A stretch of DNA of 64,000 nucleotides from Heterostelium album PN500. Its lineage: Eukaryota; Evosea; Eumycetozoa; Acytosteliales; Acytosteliaceae. Where the stretch lies: assembly GCF_000004825.1 (NCBI RefSeq), contig NW_008805073.1:558001-622000 (forward strand). Reading direction: 5' to 3'. A program made the position numbers and the translations under genes. The notes beneath the pieces were generated by a model. It had not been told where the DNA came from. It saw only the letters and a program-made list of their open reading frames with translations, and made no database searches. Positions within the stretch are counted from its first letter, which is position 1. Every line of letters begins with the position of its first letter. Positions 14,301 through 26,206 of this stretch are shown piece by piece.

Positions 14301-16145
14301 GTCGTTCTTGGAGTCACTGAAAATGATTTGGATTGCTTTGACGTTGTTTTTGGCGATGGCATAGTGAAGTGCGGTCAAAGGAATATCGGTGGATCGGTTT
14401 ACAAAGAGTGAGCGGTAGTCACTGCGCTTGACAAGCTCCTCAAGGAGAATCATATTGTCGGTCTCGACTGCACGGATAGCTTCACGGGCAGTGCACATAG
14501 AACAGCAGACGACGATGGTGTTGCTGGTCGACTCGAAAGTTGGATCGGTAGTTACCACTTGGATGGTGGGATTGGGTTTTCCTTTCTTGGTACGATCTCT
14601 GATCTCTGCCTTGGTTGGCTGCTTCTTCTTGTCGTCGGCTGCGGCTGCTGGCTTGGATTCGCCAGTCTTTGCTTTGGTTTTCTTCTTGGTTGGCTTCTCG
14701 TCACTAGAGGATTCGTTCGATGACTCGGATTCCTTCTTTCTCTTCTTGACGGTCTCCTTCTTCTTGGTGGCAGTTGTCTTCTTTGGAGTGGCTTTCTTCT
14801 TGCTACTCTTCTTCTCTGACTCTGACTCGGACGAAGATGAATCGGATGATGAGTCTGAAGATTCCTCCTTCTGTTTCTTTGACTTGCCGGTTGTCTTCTT
14901 TGTCACCTTCTTCTTTCCATTGGCAGCGCTGCTCTTCTTCTTCTTTGATGACTTTTCATCCTCTGACGACGAAGAATCAGAGTCGGAAGATTCCGATTCC
15001 GAGGAAGAGGAATCATCCTTCTTTTTCTTGGATGATGATTTCTTCTTTGAAGATTTTTCTTTTTCCTTCTCCTTTTCTTTTTCTTTCTTTGATTTACTAC
15101 TTGATTTCTCCTTTTCCTTCTCTTTCTCTTTCTCTTTTTCCTTCTCTTTCTTGGTGGTTTTCTTCTTGTCATCAGATGTTTCTTTTCCATTCGATTTCTT
15201 TTCCTCCTTTTCTTTATCTTTCTTTGTAGTCTTCTTCTTGCTCTCTTTCTCCTTTTCTTTTTCCTTCTCCTTCTCCTTCTCTTTTTCTTTTTCTTTCTCT
15301 TTCTCTTTGGTTTCCTTTGCTTTCTTTTCTTTGGCTGTCTCTTTCTTGGGAGTGGAAGTTGTGCTGCTGGTGGTAGTTGTTGTCTCTTTCTTTTTCTTTG
15401 GAGATGCAGGTGGTTTCTTCTTTGGAGACTTTGGTTCCTTTGGAACAACAGTTTTCTTTGGTTGCTCCTCTTCCTCTGACTCCTCCTCTTCCTCTGACTC
15501 TTCAGCAGCTTCTTTCTCTGCACCAGTCTCGGCACCCTCTTCTTCCTCGTCGTCAGACTCGTCAGATTCTCTGTCCTCCTCGGCGACAAGCTTGGCTCTG
15601 TTCAGCTCGGCTTTCGAGATCTTATATACCTTTTTGTCCTCGTCAGTGACATCCTTGTCACGCAGCGTCAGCTTTGTAGATATCAAAATCGAGTCGATCG
15701 GAATCTTACAGGACTGTGCAGTCGATGCCAAACTGTACTCCAACTCATTGCCTTCGATTTGATTTAACCATCTTACATATATTTCTGTATTCCTATAGGA
15801 AGCATCTGTTTGTTTTTTTAAAAATAATAATGTTAGTTTTTTTTTTTTTTTTTGGAAATTTTAATATTTTTTTTTTGTGGAAAACCAAAAATTTCTGGTT
15901 AACCAACAACAATAATAGAGAACTTACCTTCCAAGGCCAAAGCTAACCAAAATAACTCTTTATCGGTATCTGGTCTGACCACCAAAAAGGAACCTTTAAT
16001 ATATCTTGTCTATAGTTATGTTTTTAAAAACAAAAATATTAATATTAGAAAAATATATATATATATATATATTTTAAAATCAAAAGATTATCATTTTTTT
16101 TATTATAATTACCTTTTCAAGTGTAGATGTACTTCTTCTCAACAT
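8336..16145 (-). CDS. Ankyrin repeat-WGR-PARP ADP-ribosyltransferase, 2,502 residues
   Basis: Four exons (16145-16113, 16009-15928, 15805-14142, 14065-8336) join in phase to 2,502 codons. Order of parts: a short N-terminal region (about 1-115); a long Lys/Glu/Ser-rich disordered block (about 130-450, many KEKE runs); a first ankyrin pair (about 490-560); a very long ankyrin array (about 690-1950) interrupted by an acidic Asp/Glu stretch near 1220-1260; a WGR domain (about 2008-2112, motif NRYGRIGHSG); the helical PARP regulatory domain (about 2140-2290, MPLGRLS); and the catalytic domain. The H-Y-E triad is complete: His in LLWHGSKT (about 2351), Tyr in GKGIYFAD (about 2385), Glu in MNEYIVYD (about 2484), so poly-ADP-ribosylation is expected. 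WGR domains of PARPs sense DNA ends; ankyrins bind partners as in tankyrases. C. elegans PME-5 has a similar ankyrin-WGR-PARP order. Likely nuclear, by inference. Confidence 0.93.
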
Positions 16146-17752
16146 GGTTGATTGTATTTAATATAAAAATTAATATTGTAACAAAAAAAAAATAGAAAAA
16201 TAAAAAAAAGTGAAATTTGAAAAAAAATTGTGTTTTTTGATGTTTTCAAAATTGATTTTTTTTGTTTTTCTTAAAGATTTACAATGAAGCTAAAAAATTA
16301 ATGTGAGGTGTAAAAAAAAAAAAAGAATATACAAAAAAAATAGTTTTATTATTATGACTAGATGTTCTCTATTATGAATGTTTGTATTTGATGATCTAGA
16401 AATTACTATAGTTTGCTATATTATAATATCTATTTACTATAGCAAAAACAACGACAACACTACTCTATAGAGTGGAATGGATAATAATAACTGTAATAAA
16501 AAAACAACACAATGATAATAATCAAAATGAAGATCGTTGAAACTTCACAACAGCTAAAAAACCAAAAAATTTGAAAAAACAAATTGTCAAAAAATTAATA
16601 ATTTATTAATTTTATTCAATTTTTGTTGTTTTTTGAATTTTTCTTATGTGGTGATAGAGGAAATGAGCAATATAAATGTTTAACGGCATTTTTTTAGATT
16701 TTTCAAAATTTTGAAATAATGGAGGGATGAACAACCTTTATTATTATGATAAAAATTAAAAATAAAAATAGTAAAAAATACTTGATTCTTGTAAAATGCA
16801 GGTGTTTTTTTTTTTGTTTTTTATATTTTTTTATTAAAGTGATCATCAAAATCATTCATCACAACCTCCTAAAAATGTTTAAAAACAGTCAAATTAAAGG
16901 TTTTTGACCTCAACAAAGCCCAAAGTGTCAGAGTCCTTTTTTTTGAAGTCTTAATTGATTTTTTGATTGTATTTTGACGTGTCATTTATATTTTTGGACA
17001 TAATGTTGATAGTCGACTAAACATGGTAATAAGTGGAATATGTTTGATATGTGCATGTATTTATTTTATTGTATTTGTAAACTTTGTTTATTTTGGTCGA
17101 ATCCAAAGATACAGAGAATAGATTAGATGATAAACCAAATAAAATCAATAATCTAAAGATTTACTTATTTGTTATTAATACATTGTTTTGTTGCCTCGAC
17201 TGGGGACAACCATCTTTCAAAATTGAAAAATTAAAAAAAAAAAAAAAAAAAACAAAAAAAGATATTAGATTTATTGTGTGAAAAAGATATTTGAGATTTT
17301 TATTTACAATAAAAATTTTATTCTCTTTTTTTGCTGTTTGGGATTTTATTGTGGTCCATTGACAATCCATCCTATGATATTGAATTGATATCATAATTAA
17401 CCTTAACAACAATAAGCAAAATTGAGATATTAAAATTGAAGCAACTACTTTTTTTTGTTTGTTTTTTTGATATTTTATTTTATTCTTATTTAATTTAATT
17501 TTAAAATTCAATTGTTCACAGCGTTTTCTACACTATTTAATTTAAAAGGTTTCATTTTACAATTTTTTATCATCAATCGTCGACTACACTCGTCTAAATT
17601 TCACCACCTTTCTTTCTAAACACACCATCTTAAAGAAAAGACATCATTCATTTTTTTTATTTTTTTTAAGACTCAATATTTATTTATTCATTTCAATATT
17701 GTTCAAACAGAATATAATATAATATAGTTAGTTATTTAGATTAAGAGAGAAA
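16146..17752. other. Divergent intergenic region between PARP and PYROXD2-like genes
   Basis: About 1.6 kb of very AT-rich DNA with many A and T runs. It should contain the promoters of both flanking divergent genes. Open frames here (for example 17084-17281 plus and 17161-17511 minus) are Lys/Phe/Asn-biased, overlap each other on opposite strands and show no domain; I do not call them. Confidence 0.6.
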
Positions 17753-19528
17753 ATGACTACTTCTTCTACTACTGCTACTACTATTACCAAAGAATATATG
17801 AGAGGTCAACCAATGGTTGAACATTTCGATGTTTTAGTTGTTGGTGCAGGTATGTTATGTTATGTCAATTTTTAAATTGCAAGAAAAAAAACTGCAGTTT
17901 GCAAAAAAAAAACAAAACTCTTGCAAATTCATGAGAATTCTAATTTGTTTTTGTCACCCTTAAAATGGAAATGAATTATTATTATTATAGGTCATAATGG
18001 ATTGGTAAATTCAACATTTTTATCTAGAGCGGGATTGAAAGTTTTACAAGTGGAGGACAAAGACCTTATTGGTGGATGCACAAAGACAGAGCATCCATTC
18101 AAGAAGGTTCCAGGTATGGGTGCTTCGACCGGTGCCTACCTGCTCGGTTTGATGCCACCCGAACTCGTAAAGAAGCTCGGCATCGAAATCACTCCGATGC
18201 GTCGTGATCCACATTACTTTATGCCAACGACAGACGGTCGTTACCTGTTGTTCGGTTCCGACAAGGTCGAGATGAAGCGTCAGTTCCTCCAGTTCTTCAG
18301 TGAGCAAGACTGGGATGCCAACGAGCGCATGAATGCCGAGCTCGATTTGATGCGTGAGGACGTCGCACCAGCCTGGCTACAGGAGCCACTCTCTGTCGAG
18401 GAGACAGCCGAGCGCTTCGTAAGACCTGCGCTGAGAACAGCGTTTGTCAATCTCTGTCGTGGAACTGCACGTCAATACGTTGAGCGTTTCGGTTTCAAGT
18501 CGGAGCTGCTCGTCGGAATGTATGTGACTACCGATGGTTGCTCGGGATTGTCGTCGGTTCGTGAAGGAACCGGAATGAACTTCCTAGTTCATAACATGTG
18601 TCGTTTGCCTGGATCGGATGGCACCTGGATGATTATCAAGGGTGGAATGGGTTCGGTGTCGAACGCCATTGCCGACGTGTCAAAGCGCGCCGGAACACGA
18701 ATTGACACCAGCCGTGGAGTGTCGCGTCTTATCATCCAGAATGAGCGCGTCTACGGTGCCGAGCTCAAAGACGGAACCAAAGTGTTCGCACCGATTGTCG
18801 TTATCAATGCCGATCCATTCCGTATGCTCGACCTCATCGGCAAGCAAAACTTGTCGCGCGACTACCTCACTCGTATCGATCGTTACCGTCGCGACGGTAT
18901 GACCATGAAAGTCAACCTCTGTCTCAAAGCACTACCGAAATTCACATGTCTACCAGAGAATCGTGGACAATACGGAACTACCACTCACATCTTACCGCCA
19001 GGTGACAACGTCGTCGAGAAGATCGAGAAGTCCTACGCTCAGGCGTGTGCCGGTATCTTGCCAGAGTTCCCAACGATCGAGTGGTACACTCACACCCCGA
19101 TCGATCCAAGTATCCAAGATCGTGAAGGTCACCACAATGCAGCATTGTTTGTACAGTGGGTGCCCTACGAGATTAAGGGATCGTCGTGGGAAGCCGAGGA
19201 AGAGCGTTACGTCAAGCATTTGCTCTCCCTCGTCGACATCTATGCACCGGGTACCAGTGAGTTGGTAGTCGACACCTTTGCTTTGCCACCACCCAAGTTA
19301 GAGAGACACTTTGGTATTACACGTGGTCACATTCACCATGTCGACAACGGTATTCCATTCGATGAGCGTCTACCATACAACACACCAATTCGTGGATTGT
19401 ACTCGTGTAGTGCAGGTACACATCCAGCTGGTTCCGTCATTGGTTGTGCAGGTCACAATTCCGCCATGAAAATACTCAAAGACTTGAAAGATAATATCAT
19501 CACAACTGAGAAACCATCAAAACTTTAA
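17753..19528 (+). CDS. pyroxd2: PYROXD2-like FAD/NAD(P)-binding oxidoreductase
   Basis: Two exons (17753-17849 and 17991-19528) give 544 residues. The intron splits the Rossmann dinucleotide-binding motif, which reads VLVVGAGHNGLVNS once spliced and sits near residue 28. The remainder matches the phytoene-desaturase-like family: IGGCTKTEHPFKKVPG after the FAD motif, IKGGMGSVSNAIAD in the middle, and a C-terminal FAD-contact region RGLYSCSAGTHPAGSVIGCAGHN (split here as RGLYSCSAGTHPAG and SVIGCAGHN). PYROXD2 proteins are linked to mitochondria in animals; substrate unknown. The second exon is markedly GC-richer than the surroundings, as in other conserved genes here. The start is the only upstream ATG in frame before the intron. 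Confidence 0.9.
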
Positions 19529-19605
19529 ACAAAACAAAACAAAACAAATAAAACAAAAGATATATATATATATGTGTAATTACTTTATACAATATTGTTT
19601 ATTAA

Positions 19606-20895
19606 CTATTTTTCATTTATTAATTGATCTTTAGATTGTTGTTGTTGTTGTTGTTGAAGTATTTCAAGTGTGTTTGGTGTTGTTATGATGATTTGGTCGA
19701 GTGAAGTTGGAGGAGAAGGTATTTTATCGAGTGTGAAGTTACCGAATTTGCCTTCACGGAATAGGTTTATCAGGTAGCGTGATGCTTGTTCAGTGTCGTT
19801 GGTTTTGTTTGAGTTTAGTCGATCGTTGTTCAGTTTTATCTGTTGGAATTGCTGTTGATTCGTCAGGTACATTCCTTTCAGTTGACAGATATGCTCGAGT
19901 AGCCGATTGATATCGTCGGTCGGTGCATCCAACTTCAACACGGTGACATAGGTGGTGATTCGCATTTGATTCATCTTGAACAACAGGTAGTCGGCGACTA
20001 CGGTGTGGTCGACGATCTTCTCACTGATGGCGCCGACCAGCGACAGAGTCAGAGCTCTCTCGACGTCCTCGAGAACACCCGGAATCATAATACCGGGGGT
20101 GTCCACCAGGAAAGCAGGAGGATCATCGGATACACGGAATCCCGTGATATTTCTAGTGACACCCGGGAGTGCACCAGTCTTTGCCGACTTTGTCATCCTA
20201 CAGGCATTCCTGATCGAATTGATCAGCGAACTCTTTCCAACGTTTGGCACGCCAATCACCAACATATTGATTTCCTTTTTCATTTGTTTTCTATCTATTA
20301 TCGTTGTATCAATTATCTTATTGTTATTATTATTATTTTCTTGTTGTTGTTGTTGTTGCTGTAGTTTGTCTTGTTGTTGCCTGTGTAATTCAACTGCATT
20401 TTTTATTACTTGATAGGGATGACGTGGATGAGATTGATGTGTTGTGGCGGCAGAGTTTGTTTTCGATGCGGATTGAGTGAATGCAATGTGTTTGTTATAA
20501 GCACGATCTTCAGTTAGTCGATTGTATTGATCGTAGTACAATTTGATCTTTGATTGCAGATTGTGATTTGACATGTCGGCTTTGTTAAAGACAACGATGT
20601 GTGTCTTTTTCGCACCGTCTTTGAAGGTCTGCCTCAGTATATCCTGTAGCAGTGGATTCTCAGTGGAGAGAGGTGCTCTCGAGTCTCGTATCTCGAGAAC
20701 AACATCGACATTCTTGATATTCTCTTTCAGTTGTTTGGTCGCTTTGATCATATGACCTGGGAACCAATTGATCTTTCCACCATAAGTAAAACTACTTCTA
20801 AAAGATTGATTCGTCGTGCCAACAGCAGCAGTGGCAGCAGTGGCAGCAGCACTACCACCACCACTACTTAAAAAAAAATGATTACAACGATACAT
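19606..20895 (-). CDS. mtg1: Mitochondrial ribosome-associated GTPase 1 (circularly permuted)
   Basis: Single exon, 429 residues. The GTPase motifs appear in permuted order, the mark of the YlqF/RbgA/MTG1 family: WFPGHM (44-49), DSRAP (71-75), G4 NKAD (104-107), then G1 GVPNVGKSS (about 215-223), G2 region GALPGVTRN (about 241-249) and G3 DTPGIM (about 265-270). A Gln/Asn-rich insert (about 175-195) separates G4 from G1, and another Gln run lies near the C-terminus; both are dictyostelid-type expansions encoded by repeated codons. The Arg-containing, Ser/Ala-rich N-terminus could be a mitochondrial targeting sequence. Family role: late assembly of the large mitoribosomal subunit. It converges with the PYROXD2-like gene, whose stop lies about 80 bases away. 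Confidence 0.92.
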   Translation of the reverse strand: MYRCNHFFLSSGGGSAAATAATAAVGTTNQSFRSSFTYGGKINWFPGHMIKATKQLKENIKNVDVVLEIRDSRAPLSTENPLLQDILRQTFKDGAKKTHIVVFNKADMSNHNLQSKIKLYYDQYNRLTEDRAYNKHIAFTQSASKTNSAATTHQSHPRHPYQVIKNAVELHRQQQDKLQQQQQQQENNNNNNKIIDTTIIDRKQMKKEINMLVIGVPNVGKSSLINSIRNACRMTKSAKTGALPGVTRNITGFRVSDDPPAFLVDTPGIMIPGVLEDVERALTLSLVGAISEKIVDHTVVADYLLFKMNQMRITTYVTVLKLDAPTDDINRLLEHICQLKGMYLTNQQQFQQIKLNNDRLNSNKTNDTEQASRYLINLFREGKFGNFTLDKIPSPPTSLDQIIITTPNTLEILQQQQQQQSKDQLINEK

Positions 20896-21155
20896 TTACA
20901 AAATTATAATCACCAAAGTTGAATTTCTGAAGTGAATGAAATGAAAAGAATAATACTGTAGATGCTTCCTAACAACTGTCTGTTTTACTTCCTGTTTTGA
21001 AGCGACAATACTTAGAAAAAAAAAACAAAAAAAGTAACATCTTTAAATTTTAAATTTTATCAATTTTCTTGATCTTTGTTTTTAAAACACTTATCTAATC
21101 TATGATATCATAGATAATCTTAAAATAGAAAGAGTCAAGCAAACTTGATATAGGA

Positions 21156-21773
21156 ATGAGTAGTAGTCAAAGTAGTGATTCTTCTCAGAAGAAAAAGAAA
21201 GATCTATTCTTTATTCCTGATTCAGATGAAGAGTTAGATGATGTTGTAGATGAAGAGCCAAAGTCACAGTCTGACTTTGCAATTATCAAGCCTGCTTCAA
21301 TCAAAGAGATATTGGCTGCTGAGGAAAGAGATAGAAAATTGAATCCAACCAACTATATTTCAACCGAAACAACAGCAACAACAACAACAGCATCAACAGT
21401 TTCATCTTCATCTTCATCTTCATCATTATCATTAGATAAAAGTGTTAATTCTTCATTTAGATCATCTATTTTACAAAAGAGAGATGATGTCATTAACAAT
21501 CGCATTAGTAGTAATAGAAATAATGATGATATCATTAATGATGACAATAATAATGAAAGTAACAATATATATAATACAAACCTTGATGATTTTTCATCTT
21601 TTTCAACGATAACTTTAATACCTAAAAATAAGGTGACAGACACAACAACAACAACAACAACAACTACAACATCAACTTCTTCAACTATATTACAACCTAA
21701 TAATATACCAAAACCTCTACCTAAACTACTTAAACTATTACCTCTTAAACCACTACCACTTAATAGACCTGTA

Positions 21774-21818
<45 letters not shown>

Positions 21819-23073
21819 AATAGTTTATCGACATCTCCAACTTCAATTTCACCTTTAACATTACCTTTACCTAATAATAATTCAAGTAATAGTACTAGTA
21901 ATAATACAGTAGTTCAAACAAATTATTTAAATATATACAAGACATTGGTTGCTAATGAAAAGTTAAAGGGTAATCCAATCTTTAGATTCTTCCTACAGTC
22001 AACTACCTTTGAATTTCAAGGCGGTATCAAACCAGATTTCGTAATGAGTTCGACTAGTTGTTGTTTGTACACCACTCTTAAAGACTATCGTCTGAAACCG
22101 ACCGAACTAATCGATCGTTCAAAACAACTACCGAGTCGATTCGAACTACGTGTACTCGTAGTCGTTGTAAACATTGACGATTGTATATCACTACTAGAGG
22201 AACTATCATTCGTTTGTACTCAAATAAATTTAGTGTTAATAGTTGCATGGAAGTATGTATACATTAACAATAGCTAAAAAGAAATCATTAGTTAGTTAAC
22301 TAACAGTTATTATTATTATTATTAGTGTTCCAGAGGCAGCAAGATATATCGAGGGATTCAAGATATTGGATACAGTTTCACCCGATATCATAAAGACAAA
22401 ACAATCAAACCTCGACAAGACATTGGTTCAAGACGCACTTACAACCATTAAGGGTATAAACAAAACCGATGCTACAACATTAATCTCTACTTTTGGTGTA
22501 TGTTAAAAGTTCATTAAAACAATTAAAAAAAAAAAATAATATTTTAACTAAAATTTTTTAAATAACAACAATGAAACTACAGACAGTAAAGAGAATATTT
22601 GATGGATCTAAAGAAAGTTTTGGATTATGTCCTGGTATGGGACAGAAAAAAGTGAATAGTCTTTACAATGTATTACATCAGCCGTTTAAGGCAACCAAAA
22701 AATCAACCACAACAACAACACCATCATCAATGACAACCACAACAAATACCAATGGTAAAAATAAAAAAAATAATAAAAATAATAATAATAATAATGAAGA
22801 GGATGAAATTTCAACCAAAAAAACAACAAAAAAACCGCTGTTTCAACCAAAACAACACCAACGAAATTCACAAAAAATGCAATATCCGACGATGATTTTC
22901 AAGATGATGAAAATACCCCCGACACCTTATTGGAGCTTGCAATTTTCGAGGACAAAACAGACAGTCACAATGAGAATTCGAGATTTCAGCAAGAATATAG
23001 TGTTACCAACGATTCTGATAACGATGTTGACGGCAACGATACTTTAGTGCTACCATTGCCCGAACGAGATTAG
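21156..23073 (+). CDS. ercc1: ERCC1-like DNA repair protein, frame break near C-terminus
   Basis: Exons 21156-22252, 22326-22497 and 22583 onward. The N-terminal 250 residues are Ser/Thr/Asn-rich and disordered. The central domain follows ERCC1: NPIFRFFLQSTTFEF, then FELRVLVVVVNIDDC, LVLIVAWNVPEAARYIE across the first intron. The tandem helix-hairpin-helix region follows: TIKGINKTDATTLISTFG, then ESFGLCPGMGQKKVN, LYNVLHQPF. ERCC1 pairs with XPF as the structure-specific nuclease of nucleotide excision repair. After the HhH domain the frame that stops at 23047 turns basic and unlike coding sequence, whereas another frame from about 22834 reads an Asp/Glu-rich tail ending at TAG 23071-23073. 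A one-base loss in one of the A7 runs at 22817-22823 or 22828-22834 would explain this. Confidence 0.88.
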
Positions 23074-23231
23074 ATTAGCAAATAATAAAATATAAAATAC
23101 TTTTGTAAATCTACCTTTATTTATTTAAGAGAAGAATTTTTTCATTTTTTTTTCATTATTAACAGTTATAGAGTTTTTTATCTATTTTAATACTATTTAT
23201 TTGTATTTATTTTTTTTAAAAAAAAAAAAAA

Positions 23232-24432
23232 ATGATTGGTATAAATAATATAAATCTTAGTTCAGTTGGAAAGACATCGTTGGTTGTCTCAATGTTTAGA
23301 ACATTGATTTCCAACAAACATGTTAAAAACATTTTATTAAAGGTTGAAGATGGAGCAGAACCTAATAGTTCGAATCTAGAGCAAATTCAATCGTATTTAC
23401 CTTTTTATACTTTAAATCCATATATTTCCGATATACCAAATGAAATTACTATATTTGATCCGTATGTATAGAATTAGTTTTTGAATTAAAGAAATATTTG
23501 ATTAATTAATAGAAAAAATTATTAGTTATGCTTATTTTTTTTCAACAAGTAAAGAGTGTCAAGCAATTTTGTGGGAGTCACTAGATTTAGTTTATTTTTT
23601 GGCACCAGATTTATTTAAATCTAAAAATTTTGTTAATTTACTTCAAAAGCATTGGTCAGAGTATGATCGTAGTAAAACTAATGTTGATGAAGTTCGACAG
23701 TATATCAAGAATTGTCCTCCTCTGAAAGCATGGTCATTGGTTGCAATCGAGAACATATCGGCAAGAATAGCTCTTAGAACCATGTTGATTGATGACCTGA
23801 TCCAGAGTTCGATTGTCGGTCAATTCAAACAAGTTGTAATTCTAGGTTCTGGTTTGGATAGTAGACTGCTTCGAATGCCACTTGGACCAGATGTGGTTGG
23901 ATATGAAGTCGACTTACCCGAGATTATAGAGTTAAAAAAGAAACTACTACCTTTAATAACCAAAGAATGTCCTCCAACTTCCAAATCTACAAATCATTAT
24001 ATAGGAGCAGATCTTAAAGGTGACAGTTGGATTGAGCTGTTAAAATCAGCTGGATCTTCAGATTTCGACTCGACAAAGCCAACTCTTTGGATAATGGAAG
24101 GACTTCTTATGTATCTATCTGAGGATGAAACGAACAATCTCATATCAAATTGTAGCCATCTATCATCTAGTGGTTCAACAATGGTCATTCAGATCATTGG
24201 TCATGTTGACGGCGAAAAAGATCCACAATTTAGGAAACTAGTAAAAACTCTTCTTCATGAGGATGTCAGATTTGATTTCAAGAAAGCAGCTGGTTCATAT
24301 TTAAAAGACAATTCTTTCATCTCGAATGTTCAAGTCTACAATGACAATGATATATTTTTCAAGTATACTGGCTTGAACGATCCGAAGTTGGATGATGGAT
24401 GGTCACAGTTTGCAATTGGTTATAAACCATGA
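23232..24432 (+). CDS. LCMT/TIGR00027-type class I SAM-dependent methyltransferase
   Basis: Two exons (23232-23461, 23526-24432) give 378 residues. The N-terminus SSVGKTSLVVSMFRTL and later FDPYAYFF across the intron are the hallmarks of this leucine-carboxyl-methyltransferase-like family. The SAM-binding motif I reads QVVILGSGLDSRLLR, followed by acidic YEVDLPEII (motif II) and LWIMEGLLMYLSEDE. Bacterial members lack the roughly 35-residue spacer seen here between the first two motifs. Substrate unknown: members methylate carboxyl or hydroxyl groups of proteins or small molecules. The ATG directly follows an A run after a T run, a common dictyostelid start context. Confidence 0.85.
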
Positions 24433-24514
24433 ATAAAATTATAATAATAATACTTTTAAATATGCTACTTTAAAAATCCGTTTAAATAACTTTTATTTTA
24501 ATAATAGTTGATTT

Positions 24515-26206
24515 TTAAAATCTAACCGATACAGATGGTGTCCAGTTTCTGCCCAATTTATCATATTGAAGGAATGGTTCCCAATTATTAGATTCTATTG
24601 AATATCTGTAGTTACCAAAGTCGACACCACCAAATGAATAGATAAAACTAGAAGTTGATGATTCTTGATGATACATCAAAAAAACTCCTACACTTTTGGT
24701 AGTAATGGGTTCAAGATTGATTGATTGTCTGCTTTCAACATTGTATTTGGTAAGTCTGTTTATTGAATATATGAAGAAATTTCCATTGTTATCATGACAT
24801 GCTGTGTAAGGTACAATGTTAATTTGATGATCTATTATGGTTCCATTTGCCAAATCCAATTGGAAGAGCTTTTTTTGTGTGTATGATACTGAATATAATG
24901 AACCTTTATAGATCATTGTAGATACCTGCTGTTTATATCCATCTGGTATTAGTTGATATCTTTCAAATTTCATTGTTTTGATATTGAATCGATCAATTCT
25001 ATTAGTATAATCCACCAAATAGATATGATCAAGACCGTCATAACAAACTGATGTATGAAGACCACAGTTGATTACTTCGATATCACCAATATGTGCAATA
25101 GATTTCGATTTTACTGAGAATTTCAGCCATTTGTTACTACTACCACCGAATATATAGATATATTCGCCAATAGAAACAATAGATTGGTATGTATTATTGA
25201 AATTAAAATCGATATTTAATTCTTGAACTGATTTGTCTGTTGTGTTGATCAGTGTTGCTCCTTTTGCTAGATGTGTTGAAAATATGTATGATGATTTATT
25301 CGTGTTGTTATCTTTTATCAAAGATGATGGTGTTGATGAGTCTAGCTTTAAAAGTTTGATTGATTGTTCAATCATCGAATTCAATTTATTGAAATCAAAT
25401 GGTTTGATTGATAACTCGTATGAGCATGCAGGTGTTGTTAAATTGTTATTATTATTTGTTGTTTTGTTGAATTTATTGTTGTATTTATGAATGATATCCA
25501 ATAATAATGTAGATGAATCATTGTCATTCTGTTTAAGGAGTTCATCAGTATTTAGTGCGTGATGATCATTGAACAATGTTTGATTATTATCTTTGATGAA
25601 TGATGCTAATGATGAACTCGATAATACTGATTTCATAATAGTTGTTGATGAATACTGAGATGTTTTATCTTCAATGATTGACATACTATCATCATTATTA
25701 TCACAATTATTATCATTATTATTATTATGAAACATATTATTTATATTTATAATATTTATTAAGTGCTTCAAATGATCTATATTTTTATCTATTTGGTTTA
25801 TGATTGTATCTTTATCGTTGATGATTGATTTCTTAAGTTTGTGCTCTTCTTTTATTAGATATTGATGTAATTGTTCAAAGTGTTGTGATATCTCATTCTC
25901 TGTTGCTGATAATGATCGATATCTTGTTGTCGATGATTTTAACGATTCCCATATCGACGTAATTGTTTTCGAGAATATTGAGTCTTGATTTTTATCATTA
26001 ATATCATTATTACTACTATTATCTTCTTTTACATTATTAACTAATATATTCTTTAATGAATGCTTAATTTGATCTATATGTTCACATTGAGAGTAATGAT
26101 CTGATTGCTGCTTCCAATGTTCAAGAATGCATAACGAACACATAAGATCATTGCATTGATGGCAAATGCACTCTAATATTTTTTTATGTTTTGTGCAATT
26201 TGTCAT
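24515..26206 (-). CDS. B-box zinc finger protein with C-terminal propeller-like repeats
   Basis: Single exon, 563 residues. The extreme N-terminus carries a B-box with the Cys/His ligand series in CTKHKKILECICHQCN and CSLCILEHW followed by His-rich DHYSQCEHI (residues 4-45). A Lys/Asn-rich coiled region (about 50-280) contains Asn and Ser runs. The C-terminal half (about 300-560) has repeated beta-rich segments such as GEYIYIFGGSSNKWLKFS and SFIYSFGGVDFGNYRYS that look Kelch-like. Dictyostelids carry a large family of B-box proteins of this layout with no defined function; without a RING finger here, E3 ligase activity is not supported. Codon use is AT-richer than in the conserved neighbours, which fits a fast-evolving family. 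Confidence 0.8.
   Translation of the reverse strand: MTNCTKHKKILECICHQCNDLMCSLCILEHWKQQSDHYSQCEHIDQIKHSLKNILVNNVKEDNSSNNDINDKNQDSIFSKTITSIWESLKSSTTRYRSLSATENEISQHFEQLHQYLIKEEHKLKKSIINDKDTIINQIDKNIDHLKHLINIININNMFHNNNNDNNCDNNDDSMSIIEDKTSQYSSTTIMKSVLSSSSLASFIKDNNQTLFNDHHALNTDELLKQNDNDSSTLLLDIIHKYNNKFNKTTNNNNNLTTPACSYELSIKPFDFNKLNSMIEQSIKLLKLDSSTPSSLIKDNNTNKSSYIFSTHLAKGATLINTTDKSVQELNIDFNFNNTYQSIVSIGEYIYIFGGSSNKWLKFSVKSKSIAHIGDIEVINCGLHTSVCYDGLDHIYLVDYTNRIDRFNIKTMKFERYQLIPDGYKQQVSTMIYKGSLYSVSYTQKKLFQLDLANGTIIDHQINIVPYTACHDNNGNFFIYSINRLTKYNVESRQSINLEPITTKSVGVFLMYHQESSTSSFIYSFGGVDFGNYRYSIESNNWEPFLQYDKLGRNWTPSVSVRF

Noticed and set aside
14428-15762. Long plus-strand open frame of Ser/Phe-rich sequence
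   Set aside because: Antisense mirror of the Lys/Glu-rich repeats of the PARP gene, which keeps all frames open.
17084-17511. Overlapping open frames on both strands upstream of the PYROXD2-like gene
   Set aside because: Low-complexity translations on opposite strands of the same AT-rich DNA; poly-Lys/poly-Phe mirror each other.
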